DNA of 47,572 bases from Verrucomicrobiales bacterium. Lineage in GTDB: Bacteria > Verrucomicrobiota > Verrucomicrobiia > Verrucomicrobiales > DEV007. The stretch spans positions 24,112 through 71,683 of the forward strand of contig JARGOZ010000006.1 of NCBI GenBank assembly GCA_029213025.1, written 5' to 3'. Shown here piece by piece: positions 1 to 7,501 of the stretch. The first letter of the stretch is position 1; every line of letters begins with the position of its first letter. The notes beneath the pieces are model-generated. The model did no database searches, had not been told where the DNA came from, and saw nothing but the letters and a program-made list of their open reading frames with translations. A program made the position numbers and the translations under genes.

Positions 1-152
1 AGACGTGATGAGATAATAGTAAGATTTTTCATTCGTTAATATTGTTGACCGTTTCTCACCATCGTCAACAGGAGTAAATTTACATGGAAAGGTCCACTTT
101 TAAGTATCGGGGAATTAGCTGACACGCGGCGGCTTTGAATTAGTCTGGGGTC

Positions 153-1307
153 ATGAAATCCAGATTTGCCGTCTTTTGCTGTCTCCTTGTCGTTACCAAA
201 GTCTACTCCGGCCCGAAATTTGAACGCGAGGTGATCGATGATAAAGTCCTGGTCGGCTACGGAGTAGCAGTTGGCGATGTGGACGGAGACGGGAAAGAAG
301 ATATCCTCCTCGCCGATAAACGACATTTCTCGTGGTACAAAAATCCAGGCTGGGAGGAGTTCGTCCTGGCCAGAAATATCACACTGAGAGACAACGTTTG
401 TATCGCCGCACAGGACATCGACGGAGACGGAAAAGTGGAAATTGCCGTAGGCGCACGCTGGAATCCCGGCAACACGGTGGAACGAATGGCCTCCGGATCA
501 GTTCACTACCTGGAGCGCCCGGAGGATCCGAAAAAATTCTGGAACCCGGTTGAACTTTATCACGATCCCACCATCCACCGAATGCGCTGGGTCCCCGGCG
601 CCGACAACGCCTACCGGCTCGTTGTGCTCCCCCTCCACGGAATTGGCAACAAAAAGGGCGAAGGGGAAAACGGCGTCAACGTCCGGGTCTATCAACCCGA
701 TCTGAGATGGCTCGCCCAGAGCCGGGCCTGGTCTCACGAGGTAATCGACCGAAGCCTTCACGTAACGCACAACTTCGACAATGATCGGGGAACGTTGTAC
801 ATCGGCGGAGCCGAAGGCATCGTGCGCCGCCACGTGTCCGACACTACCGAAGGTGATGCGCGCCTCATCCATCCGGACAACAGCACTCCCCCGACGAGAG
901 GTGTCGGCGAAGTCCGCAAAGGGAACGATTTCATCGCGGCGATTGAACCGCTACACGGCAACGATCTGGTGACCTATACGGAAATAGAGGGGGAGAAAAA
1001 TCAGTGGACCCGCACTCTGTTAACCGACCAGCTGAGTGAAGGCCACGCTCTGGCAGTCGCCGATCTGGCCGGGGATGAAGCGGAGGAAATCGTGGCCGGA
1101 TGGCGGAAATCGAATGAAGCTGGCGACACCGGAATCAAGATCTTTTCCCAAACCGGCGATTCATGGGAAAGCCACTGGATTGACCAAAACGGAATGGCTA
1201 CCGAAGACCTCAAGCTGGCTGACCTCGATGGCGACGGGAAACTGGACATCATCGCCGCCGGGCGTGCCTCAAACAATCTGGTTATCTATTGGAACCGCTC
1301 CGAGTAA
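153..1307 (+). CDS. Secreted FG-GAP/VCBS-repeat protein
   Basis: The 384-residue product starts with a typical Sec signal peptide (charged MKSR, hydrophobic core, likely cleavage near residue 20) and should be exported. Calcium-binding-like FG-GAP loops are visible as GDVDGDGKED (about residues 41-50), QDIDGDGKVEI (about 87) and ADLDGDGKLDI (about 357). Such repeats build beta-propellers in extracellular or surface proteins of PVC bacteria, but the ligand or enzymatic role cannot be read from the sequence. It stands alone, running toward a minus-strand gene with a shared hairpin between them. I kept the ATG at 153 because the signal peptide begins there; the ribosome-binding site is weak. Family recognition is firm, function unknown. 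Confidence 0.85.
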   Translation: MKSRFAVFCCLLVVTKVYSGPKFEREVIDDKVLVGYGVAVGDVDGDGKEDILLADKRHFSWYKNPGWEEFVLARNITLRDNVCIAAQDIDGDGKVEIAVGARWNPGNTVERMASGSVHYLERPEDPKKFWNPVELYHDPTIHRMRWVPGADNAYRLVVLPLHGIGNKKGEGENGVNVRVYQPDLRWLAQSRAWSHEVIDRSLHVTHNFDNDRGTLYIGGAEGIVRRHVSDTTEGDARLIHPDNSTPPTRGVGEVRKGNDFIAAIEPLHGNDLVTYTEIEGEKNQWTRTLLTDQLSEGHALAVADLAGDEAEEIVAGWRKSNEAGDTGIKIFSQTGDSWESHWIDQNGMATEDLKLADLDGDGKLDIIAAGRASNNLVIYWNRSE

Positions 1308-1312
1308 GACAG

Positions 1313-1343
1313 AAAAAAGCCTCTCCGTTTCCGGAGAGGCTTT
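1313..1343 (-). terminator. Rho-independent terminator for the minus-strand porin-like gene
   Basis: An 11-bp perfect stem (1317-1327 with 1332-1342, CGGAGAGGCTT type) with a TTTC loop lies 30 bp beyond the end of the minus-strand gene at 1373. Read on the minus strand it is followed by a T6 run (1313-1318). On the plus strand only TTT follows, so it may also serve the FG-GAP gene, less efficiently. Confidence 0.85.
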
Positions 1344-1372
1344 CCAAAATCAAATCAACGAAATCCGTATCT

Positions 1373-2275
1373 TTAGAAAGAAACTTTCAAGCTGACACCA
1401 CCGTGGAAGATGTCGTTGGCATTTCCACCGCCGATCAGATCAACGCCGTCAGCCATCCAGGAATCAGGAGTTCCATTGTAGCCGAGGTAGGGAACCAAAG
1501 TCGCATTGCAATTGATCACGATAGGAAGAGACGCCTTCAGGTAGTAGCTGTTCCAGCCCGAAGAATTTACCCGGTCAAGAGCACCGTCTCTGGCCGCAGT
1601 GATCGGTGATGGCCAGTAATTGTCTGTGTAGAGAACACCGGCGGAAAGATCCAACCCGACGCAATCGGTAAGACACAGGCTCTTTTCCAAACCCAGCTCG
1701 TGAATCCATGCACCGGCATCGTCCGTATTCCCGTTGAGAGGAGCCATAGCCGACGGCATGTGGTTGTCATAACCGCGACGATAGTAAGCACTGACACCGC
1801 AGAAAAGTTCGCGCTCGATCAACAACCAGAGTTCACCTCGGGAATCACCCACGTTGTTCGCCTGATTGGCTCCGGTAGGAGGACGAAGATTGGGGAAAAA
1901 ACGGTGGATATATCCAACTGAAGTCTCAAATCCGAATACACCGGGCAGCTGCACGGTTGCGTAAATGTCGGACTCATCAAAATTCGCACCGTTTTGGTTG
2001 CTGGACGACAAACCGGTGATCTGACGGGCTCCCAGGGTAATCGGAACCGGAAGACTGTGGAAAGTGTAGTTTACATCCGCAGTGATGTTGTCACGCATGA
2101 AGCGCACCCCGTGCAGAATGTAATCGGAATGATACCCAATCGAGATTTCCCCGTTGGAATCAGGACAGCACTCGACAGGGCATTTCGGGGAAACCGGCGG
2201 ACAATAGGTCCCGCCAATAGCACCGTTTACTGTGAGAGCACCAATGAGAGTAGTTAGGAGCAAAGGTAATTTCAT
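1373..2275 (-). CDS. Outer-membrane beta-barrel protein, TorF/Gcw_chp-like
   Basis: The 300-residue protein has a clear signal peptide (MKLPLLLTTLIGAL, cleavage near residue 22), a short Cys/Pro-rich N-terminal segment, alternating beta-strand-like sequence and a C-terminal phenylalanine (SLKVSF), the usual Bam-recognition end of outer-membrane barrels. The early motif GYHSDYILHGVRF resembles the opening strand of TorF-type putative porins (SDYxFRG). It probably forms a small barrel in the outer membrane; the substrate is unknown. An AT-rich gap of about 170 bp separates it from pyrC upstream on the same strand, so it may have its own promoter. The ATG at 2275 fits the signal peptide. Confidence 0.75.
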   Translation of the reverse strand: MKLPLLLTTLIGALTVNGAIGGTYCPPVSPKCPVECCPDSNGEISIGYHSDYILHGVRFMRDNITADVNYTFHSLPVPITLGARQITGLSSSNQNGANFDESDIYATVQLPGVFGFETSVGYIHRFFPNLRPPTGANQANNVGDSRGELWLLIERELFCGVSAYYRRGYDNHMPSAMAPLNGNTDDAGAWIHELGLEKSLCLTDCVGLDLSAGVLYTDNYWPSPITAARDGALDRVNSSGWNSYYLKASLPIVINCNATLVPYLGYNGTPDSWMADGVDLIGGGNANDIFHGGVSLKVSF

Positions 2276-2442
2276 AGGTAGTTAGTTTGGAAACGGTGCA
2301 AAAAAGCAGTCTTCACCTTATGCCCCGACAGGTTACAATTTCCGGAAAACCCGTTTTCTGCAACCAAAATATTCAATAAACGCTGAAGATACACCGTTAT
2401 TGACAATAAAAAACCGTTAGATATTAACTTTTTTTAAATAAT

Positions 2443-3543
2443 TTACCCAAGCGACCAGGAAAGCGGTGTTCCGACACCCAAAGGTAGAGGGGTCACTTCA
2501 CCGCCCGGTGCTAGCAGAACCGGAGTTTCAGAAGGCTCTCGAACCAGAGCAAAACTTTCTCCGGACGGTGGAAATCCATAAAAATGCGGGCCGTTCAAGC
2601 TCAGGAACCGGGTAAAAGCATCGCGTCCCTCTTCGGAATCCAGATCCGCTCCCGCCTCCTCAAAAGCCATCGCGTAGAGTTGCGGAGCGCAGCCACCGGT
2701 GTAACAGCCCGCCGCACAGCCGCACTCCGTTACCTTATCTGTGTGAGGCGCGCTATCGGTCCCGGCGAAAAATGCGCTCTGCCCCGGTTTCATTACCGCT
2801 GTGCGCAGCGCCTCCCGGTCTTCCTGAAATTTAACCAGCGGCAGACAATACAGGTGATATTTCAGCCCCTGGACCAGATGCCCCATCGTAAAAAGCAAAT
2901 GCTGCGGCGTGATCGTCGCGCCCACCCGTTCAACCGGAGAACTCTCCACAAAATCGACCGCCACCTTCGTGGTAATATGTTCACACACCAGCTTCAGATC
3001 TCCGTGCGTAGCCAGGAGCTGCGGCATCCAGTCCTGATAAAACCGGGATTCAGCGGTAACCGCGGCATCAAAATACTCCGGCCCCGACAGACCGTGCTGC
3101 TCACCGTGTAGGCACAGCACAATGCCATTCGCCTCCATGGCGCGGAGCACATCCGAACCGATCCATTTTTCAATCGGAACGCCGTGAGCCGAATTCGTCG
3201 TTCCGTGCGGCGGATAATATTTACAGGCCCTGAGCAGACCGCTTTTGGCCCCTTTCTCAATATCCTGAGCGGTGGTTTGAGCCGTCAGGTAAAGCGGCAC
3301 GATCAACTCCTCAAACTGATTCGCACCGGCATCGAGAAGCATGCCGCGATACGATTCAATGGTCCAGCGATCCTCCGTATTCGGCCCGTCGATTCCGGAA
3401 ACCGGTGGCAGAGTATTCGGCATCGCGAGGGCGCCGGCGCAGCCCATGCGGAGATGATCCGCGATATACGCCGCCACGTTTTCCCCCTGGCGAAAGTGGG
3501 TGTGAAGATCAAACCATTTGGGAACAGATAACATTTGAGCCAT
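2443..3543 (-). CDS. pyrC: Dihydroorotase, PyrC type
   Basis: This enzyme cyclises carbamoyl aspartate to dihydroorotate in pyrimidine synthesis. The metal-binding motif DLHTHFR lies close to the N-terminus, followed by MPNTLPP, a central CLHGEQ, a CEHITT segment and a late GTDSAPH with the catalytic aspartate region, in the order expected for class II (PyrC) dihydroorotases. The length of about 366 residues fits. An open frame extends to a GTG at 3552, but the ATG at 3543 is preceded by AGGTGG at good spacing and is preferred. No other pyrimidine gene is adjacent. A cluster of 22-bp repeats lies about 55 bp upstream of its start. Confidence 0.93.
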   Translation of the reverse strand: MAQMLSVPKWFDLHTHFRQGENVAAYIADHLRMGCAGALAMPNTLPPVSGIDGPNTEDRWTIESYRGMLLDAGANQFEELIVPLYLTAQTTAQDIEKGAKSGLLRACKYYPPHGTTNSAHGVPIEKWIGSDVLRAMEANGIVLCLHGEQHGLSGPEYFDAAVTAESRFYQDWMPQLLATHGDLKLVCEHITTKVAVDFVESSPVERVGATITPQHLLFTMGHLVQGLKYHLYCLPLVKFQEDREALRTAVMKPGQSAFFAGTDSAPHTDKVTECGCAAGCYTGGCAPQLYAMAFEEAGADLDSEEGRDAFTRFLSLNGPHFYGFPPSGESFALVREPSETPVLLAPGGEVTPLPLGVGTPLSWSLG

Positions 3544-3596
3544 GCCTGCCACCTATACAGGCCAAAAGAGAAAGCCTCAATTACCAAAAAAATCCC

Positions 3597-3662
3597 GACT
3601 GTACCCTGTTGAATCGCCGACTGTACCCTGTCAGGTGGTCGATTGTACCCTGTTAGGTGGCA
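3597..3662 (+). repeat. 22-bp tandem repeat cluster A (three units)
   Basis: Three consecutive 22-bp units start at 3597, 3619 and 3641. They share the core GAYTGTACCCTGT and vary in the last eight bases. The cluster sits in the divergent gap between pyrC and rpsB. The same core with exactly the same period recurs at 16479, 22853 and 35793. Confidence 0.9.
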
Positions 3663-3683
3663 ATTTCGATTCGTTCTTTTCCC

Positions 3684-3712
3684 TTGAAAATAAAATTTTT
3701 GGGCTTTAAGTG
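3684..3712 (+). promoter_or_regulatory. Possible sigma-70-like promoter for rpsB-tsf
   Basis: TTGAAA at 3684-3689 is followed after 17 bp by the poor -10 hexamer TAAGTG (3707-3712). Transcription from here would start near 3718, exactly where the structured leader begins, which is the main argument for it. The -10 match is weak. Confidence 0.3.
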
Positions 3713-3718
3713 CGCCCC

Positions 3719-3796
3719 GTCCTGAAACCGGTCATCGGTTTTATCGTTAAGAAAAACAAGTTAAGGGAAGCCAGGACAAATCGAATTGAAACGATT
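3719..3796 (+). promoter_or_regulatory. Structured 5' leader of rpsB, possible S2 autoregulatory element
   Basis: A closing stem GTCCTG (3719-3724) pairs with CAGGAC (3772-3777). Directly inside it, AAACCG (3725-3730) pairs with CGGTTT (3736-3741) around a five-base loop. A further hairpin, AATCG (3779-3783) with CGATT (3792-3796), follows. The position directly before rpsB matches known feedback leaders in which ribosomal protein S2 binds its own mRNA. The folding is read by eye; the regulatory role is inference. Confidence 0.45.
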
Positions 3797-3842
3797 CTTC
3801 CCGAATTACAGAATTCCTGCAAAAAGGATTCACCAAATAATT

Positions 3843-4523
3843 ATGTCTACAGAACTCCTTACCGAATTGGTAGAAGCCGGTGTCCACTTCGGTCACCAGT
3901 CCAGAAAATGGAACCCGAAGATGCGCAACTACATCCTCGGCGAAAAGAACAACGTTCACCTGATCAACCTCGAAAAGACTGTTGAGCAGATCGATACAGC
4001 CAGTGCTTTTCTTGCCGACCTCGTTGCGAAAAACAAGAAAATCCTCTTTGTAGGTTGTAAGCGCCAGGCTCAGGACGCCGTTCGTGAAGCTGCTGAAGCT
4101 ACCGGTCAGTTCTATGTCAATCACCGTTGGCTCGGTGGTACTCTTACCAATTTGGAAACCGTGCGTCGCAGTGTCGGCCGTATGGAATATCTCGAGAACC
4201 TCGCTAAGTCTCCCGAGTTCAAAAAGATGAGTAAAAAGGAGTTGGCCTCCCTGAACCGTCTCAAAACCAAGTTGCAACTTCGTCTCGGTGGTATCCGTGC
4301 CATGGACAAAGCACCCGATGCACTTGTGATCGTTGACTCCGCCCGTGAATACAACGCGGTAAACGAAGCTCTCAAACTCAAAATCCCGATCGTGGCAATG
4401 GTTGATTCCAATGCCGATCCCGATCAGGTTCAATATCCCATCGTTTCAAATGACGATGCGATTCGCTCCATCCGTGTGGTTCTCAGCAAGCTGATCGAGC
4501 CAGTGGTCGCGGCGAAACCGTAA
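3843..4523 (+). CDS. rpsB: 30S ribosomal protein S2
   Basis: S2 binds the small ribosomal subunit late in assembly. The protein begins MSTELLTELVEAGVHFGHQ, with the family signature GVHFGHQ-RKWNPKM near the N-terminus, and continues with LGGTLTN and the conserved AREYNAVNEA region; 226 residues is within the usual range. The open frame extends upstream to 3786, but homology starts at the ATG at 3843. An AAGGA lies about 14 bases upstream, a rather long spacing. It is followed 48 bp later by tsf, the usual rpsB-tsf operon. Confidence 0.97.
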   Translation: MSTELLTELVEAGVHFGHQSRKWNPKMRNYILGEKNNVHLINLEKTVEQIDTASAFLADLVAKNKKILFVGCKRQAQDAVREAAEATGQFYVNHRWLGGTLTNLETVRRSVGRMEYLENLAKSPEFKKMSKKELASLNRLKTKLQLRLGGIRAMDKAPDALVIVDSAREYNAVNEALKLKIPIVAMVDSNADPDQVQYPIVSNDDAIRSIRVVLSKLIEPVVAAKP

Positions 4524-4571
4524 TCTCCTAAACTCAAAGACAAACAACAACCTGGAAACCAATCGATTAAG

Positions 4572-5453
4572 ATGGCTGCAATTACAGCAAGTATGGTGAA
4601 GGAACTGCGTGATAAAACCAACGCAGGAATGATGGATTGTAAATCCGCCCTCGCGGAAGCTGATGGCGACCTCGAAGCGGCAGAAACAATTCTTCGCAAA
4701 AAAGGCATCGCCGATGCCGATAAAAAAGCCGGTCGCGACGCCAAAGAAGGTGTCATCGCTTCACGGATTCTTGACGATGGTACAGGAATTCTTGTCGAAG
4801 TGAACTGCGAAACCGACTTCGTTGCGAAAAACGAAAACTTTCAGGAATTCGTCGGTCAGATCCTCGATCACATCGCCCAAAGCGACGATGCAAAAGACCT
4901 CGAAACTCTGCTCGCACAGGATTACGCCGCCGACACCAGCCAGAAGTTTGAAGAGTTCATCAAAGCCAAAGTCGGACAGCTCGGCGAAAACATGGGTGTT
5001 TCCCGGTTTTCCAAAATCAAACCCGACAGCAGCGTTGTAGGAACCTACATCCACATGGCAGGCCGCGTAGGCGTTCTTTCCGAAGTGGCTGTTGGCGATG
5101 AAAAGACCAAAGACAACGAAACTTTCCAGCAGTTTGTCAAAGATCTGAACATGCAGATCGCGGCATCCAGCCCACTCTGTGTGGATCGCGACGGTGTTCC
5201 CGCCGACAAAGTCGAAGCGGAGAAAGACATTTTCCGCGATCAGATGAAAGACAAGCCCGCCGACATCATTGAGCGGATTATCGAAGGCAAAATCGGGAAA
5301 TTCTACTCCCAGCAGTGCCTTCTCGAGCAGGCTTTCATCAAAGACGGAGACAAAACGATCAACGACCTTGTTGCCGAAGTTGCTAAAGCAACCGGCGACG
5401 ACAAGATCAAAGTCGTCCAGTTTGATCGCTACGCCGTCGGCGAAGAGTCCTAG
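4572..5453 (+). CDS. tsf: Elongation factor Ts
   Basis: EF-Ts is the nucleotide exchange factor that recycles EF-Tu-GDP. The N-terminal UBA-like region ends in the signature ELRDKTNAGMMDCKSAL, and the core contains VEVNCETDFVAKN, both diagnostic. At 293 residues it has the full two-subdomain core of the long EF-Ts form. It is the second gene of the rpsB-tsf operon and is followed by a strong terminator. Confidence 0.97.
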   Translation: MAAITASMVKELRDKTNAGMMDCKSALAEADGDLEAAETILRKKGIADADKKAGRDAKEGVIASRILDDGTGILVEVNCETDFVAKNENFQEFVGQILDHIAQSDDAKDLETLLAQDYAADTSQKFEEFIKAKVGQLGENMGVSRFSKIKPDSSVVGTYIHMAGRVGVLSEVAVGDEKTKDNETFQQFVKDLNMQIAASSPLCVDRDGVPADKVEAEKDIFRDQMKDKPADIIERIIEGKIGKFYSQQCLLEQAFIKDGDKTINDLVAEVAKATGDDKIKVVQFDRYAVGEES

Positions 5454-5486
5454 TTACAGGATCTCCGATCATATTTTTACAGGAAG

Positions 5487-5514
5487 AGGCCTCTCGATTG
5501 AGAGGCCTTTTTTT
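5487..5514 (+). terminator. Rho-independent terminator of the rpsB-tsf operon
   Basis: A perfect 9-bp stem, AGGCCTCTC (5487-5495) with GAGAGGCCT (5500-5508), closes a GATT loop and is followed by T7. It lies 34 bp after the tsf stop codon. Confidence 0.95.
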
Positions 5515-5532
5515 GTATCCTCCTGTCACGAT

Positions 5533-7063
5533 ATGAAAAAACACTCGCGACGAAATTTTCTCATCACCTCATCAGCTGGACTTTCGCTGCCGGGATTTAT
5601 CCACTGTGCAGAAGCCGCCGCTGCAAAAAGCTGCCCGATCAGCATGGGCACATACGGCCTGCCCGGATATACATTGGAAGAGGCGATCAACCTCGTCGCC
5701 AAAACCGGTTTTGATTCGATCGAGTTTGCAGCCATGCCCGGCTACCACGGATCGCCGGACGAATTCCCCAAAGCGAAGCAGGCAGAAACTCGCCGATGCC
5801 AATCTGAAAGCCGGCGCCCTTATGGGACTGCCGTTTCCCGACGAAAAGAAACAGGCGGAAAACAATGCTCGCGTCGAAAAACTCATCGAGCTGGCTCTGG
5901 ATCTCTCGCCCGGCGAACCACCCATTATCCAGTCCGTACTCGGGGGCGGAAAATGGGAGGAGAAAAAGTATCTGTTCCGCGACTGCCTCGGCGTGTGGAC
6001 GGAAATGGCCTCCCTCGCCGGGGTGAAGCTCGCTATTAAACCCCATCGCGGCCACGCCATGACGCTGCCCAAAGAAGGTATTTGGCTGATCGAACAGCTA
6101 AATGCCAAAGACAAGCTCAGCCTCGTTTACGATCAGAGCCACTACGCCTGGCGGGATTTGGATGTCTCGGCAACCGTGGCGGAAGCCCTGCCCTACACAG
6201 GCTACCTGGTCATGAAAGACGTAGTCCGCAGCGATGACGGAAAAGTCCGCTTTGCCCTGCCCGGAGCGGCCGGAACAATCCCACACGCGGAAATTTTGCG
6301 GCAATTTATCGAAGCCGGTTATCGCGGCGAAATCTGTGCGGAGGTCAGCTCTCAAGTCTGGAAACAGGATGGCTACGATCCCGCCGAAGCTACCCGGGCC
6401 TGCTTCACCAATCTCAGCCAAATCGTCAGCGACGCCTCGGAAGAAGGTTTTACGCCGATCTTCAACGGCAAAGATTTGAGCGATTGGGACGGAAAACCCG
6501 GCTGCTGGGAAGTCCGCGACGGGGAAATCTGGTGCACCGGCGTAGCAAAAGAGAAGAACTGGCTGATTTGGCGAAAAGACCAGCCAGCGGATTTTGTTTT
6601 GCGCCTCGATTTTCGCTGGGACAAAGGCAACTCCGGTGTCCAGGTCCGCAGCGATGATCTCGGCGAATGGCAGATCTTCGGTTACCAGGTAGAGGTCGCA
6701 TCACAGGAGAAAATGGGCCTTTGGCATCATTCCCTGCTGGAGAAGGATCACCCGAAGAAAAAGGAACGCCACCTCATGGCCACCGCTGGACAGGAAACCA
6801 CTCTGGCGGCCGACGGTTCAAAAGCCGTCGAACAACTCCACGATCCAAAAGCAACGCAGGCCAACTTCAAAGAACACGCCTGGAACACCATGGAAATCAT
6901 CGCTCAGGGACCGAAACTGACCCAGAAAATCAACGGAACCACCTACGCGACGGTCATCGACAATGATTCCGAAATGAGCCGGAAAAAGGGATTTATCGCC
7001 CTCCAGGACCACGGAAAAGGCTGCATCGTGGCGTTTCGTGATTTGAGGCTGAAAAAGCTGTAA
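5533..7063 (+). pseudogene. Tat-exported xylose-isomerase-like TIM barrel fused to a DUF1080-type domain, frameshifted
   Basis: Translation from the ATG at 5533 gives a twin-arginine signal (HSRRNFLITSS) and the start of a sugar-isomerase/epimerase-like TIM barrel (ISMGTYGLPGYTLEEAI). This frame fails near 5780-5786. The rest (QKLADANLKAGALMG onward to 7063) continues one base over, in a frame open from 5606. The second frame holds the barrel remainder (YDQSHYAWRDLD, AEVSSQVW) and, from about 6440, a DUF1080-type (3-keto-disaccharide hydrolase-like) domain (FNGKDLSDWDG, GNSGVQVRSDD, FIALQDHGKG). One extra base, for example in the GG at 5781-5782, would explain the break. Periplasmic carbohydrate processing is inferred. 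Both halves look well conserved, so a sequencing error is as likely as true inactivation. Confidence 0.8.
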
Positions 7064-7104
7064 TCAAGTTTTCCCAAAACCGCGAACATATTTTATTATT
7101 TTTA

Positions 7105-7132
7105 TTGAATTTGTGATTTTTACATTTATAAT
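7105..7132 (+). promoter_or_regulatory. Sigma-70-like promoter before the small secreted protein
   Basis: TTGAAT (7105-7110), a 16-bp spacer and a perfect TATAAT (7127-7132) lie in an AT-rich gap. The expected start of transcription near 7139 is only about five bases before the ATG at 7144, which would leave an almost leaderless mRNA. Confidence 0.6.
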
Positions 7133-7143
7133 GACGGTAGGTA

Positions 7144-7428
7144 ATGAAAATCATCTCCATACTTTTGCTAACGCTAACGCTCCTCGGGGCGAAGCCGATC
7201 GTTCTTGTTGAAGGGAACGGGGACGCCTACGCAAAGAACGATTACGCGAAAGGCCGCTCGGCTCACCGGGAGGCTGCCGCAGCGATTTCATCTTCAATTG
7301 CAAAGGATGCGGGCAAACCGGCCGGAAATTACTCCAACTATTCTTCTGATCTCGCCAATATCCTGGGTCAACTCGACGGCGAAGCGCTCGCGCGCGTCCT
7401 CGGTGAAAACATCGCATCTCTTCCCTGA
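7144..7428 (+). CDS. Small secreted protein of unknown function
   Basis: The 94-residue product has a signal peptide (MKIISILLLTLTLLGAKP) followed by a hydrophilic, alanine- and serine-rich segment containing GNGDAYAKNDYAKGRSAHR and a helical C-terminus. I do not recognise a family. A near-consensus promoter sits directly upstream, so it is probably transcribed alone. The following helicase gene starts 73 bp downstream on the same strand. The real-gene call rests on the signal peptide and promoter. Confidence 0.6.
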   Translation: MKIISILLLTLTLLGAKPIVLVEGNGDAYAKNDYAKGRSAHREAAAAISSSIAKDAGKPAGNYSNYSSDLANILGQLDGEALARVLGENIASLP

Positions 7429-7501
7429 CTACAGGTCAAAAGCACTCCATTGCTAAAAGATTAAAGTGTGTTTATTATCGATTAACACACACAATCAGCA
7501 A

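Noticed and set aside
43..70. Inverted repeat TGTTGAC/GTCAACA as an operator
   Set aside because: The arms are only 7 bp with a 14-bp gap and there is no second copy or known regulator; chance is a fair explanation.
3597..3662. CRISPR-like array
   Set aside because: Units are directly adjacent with a 22-bp period and no unique spacers of 30-40 bp; only 2-3 copies per site and no cas gene in the window.
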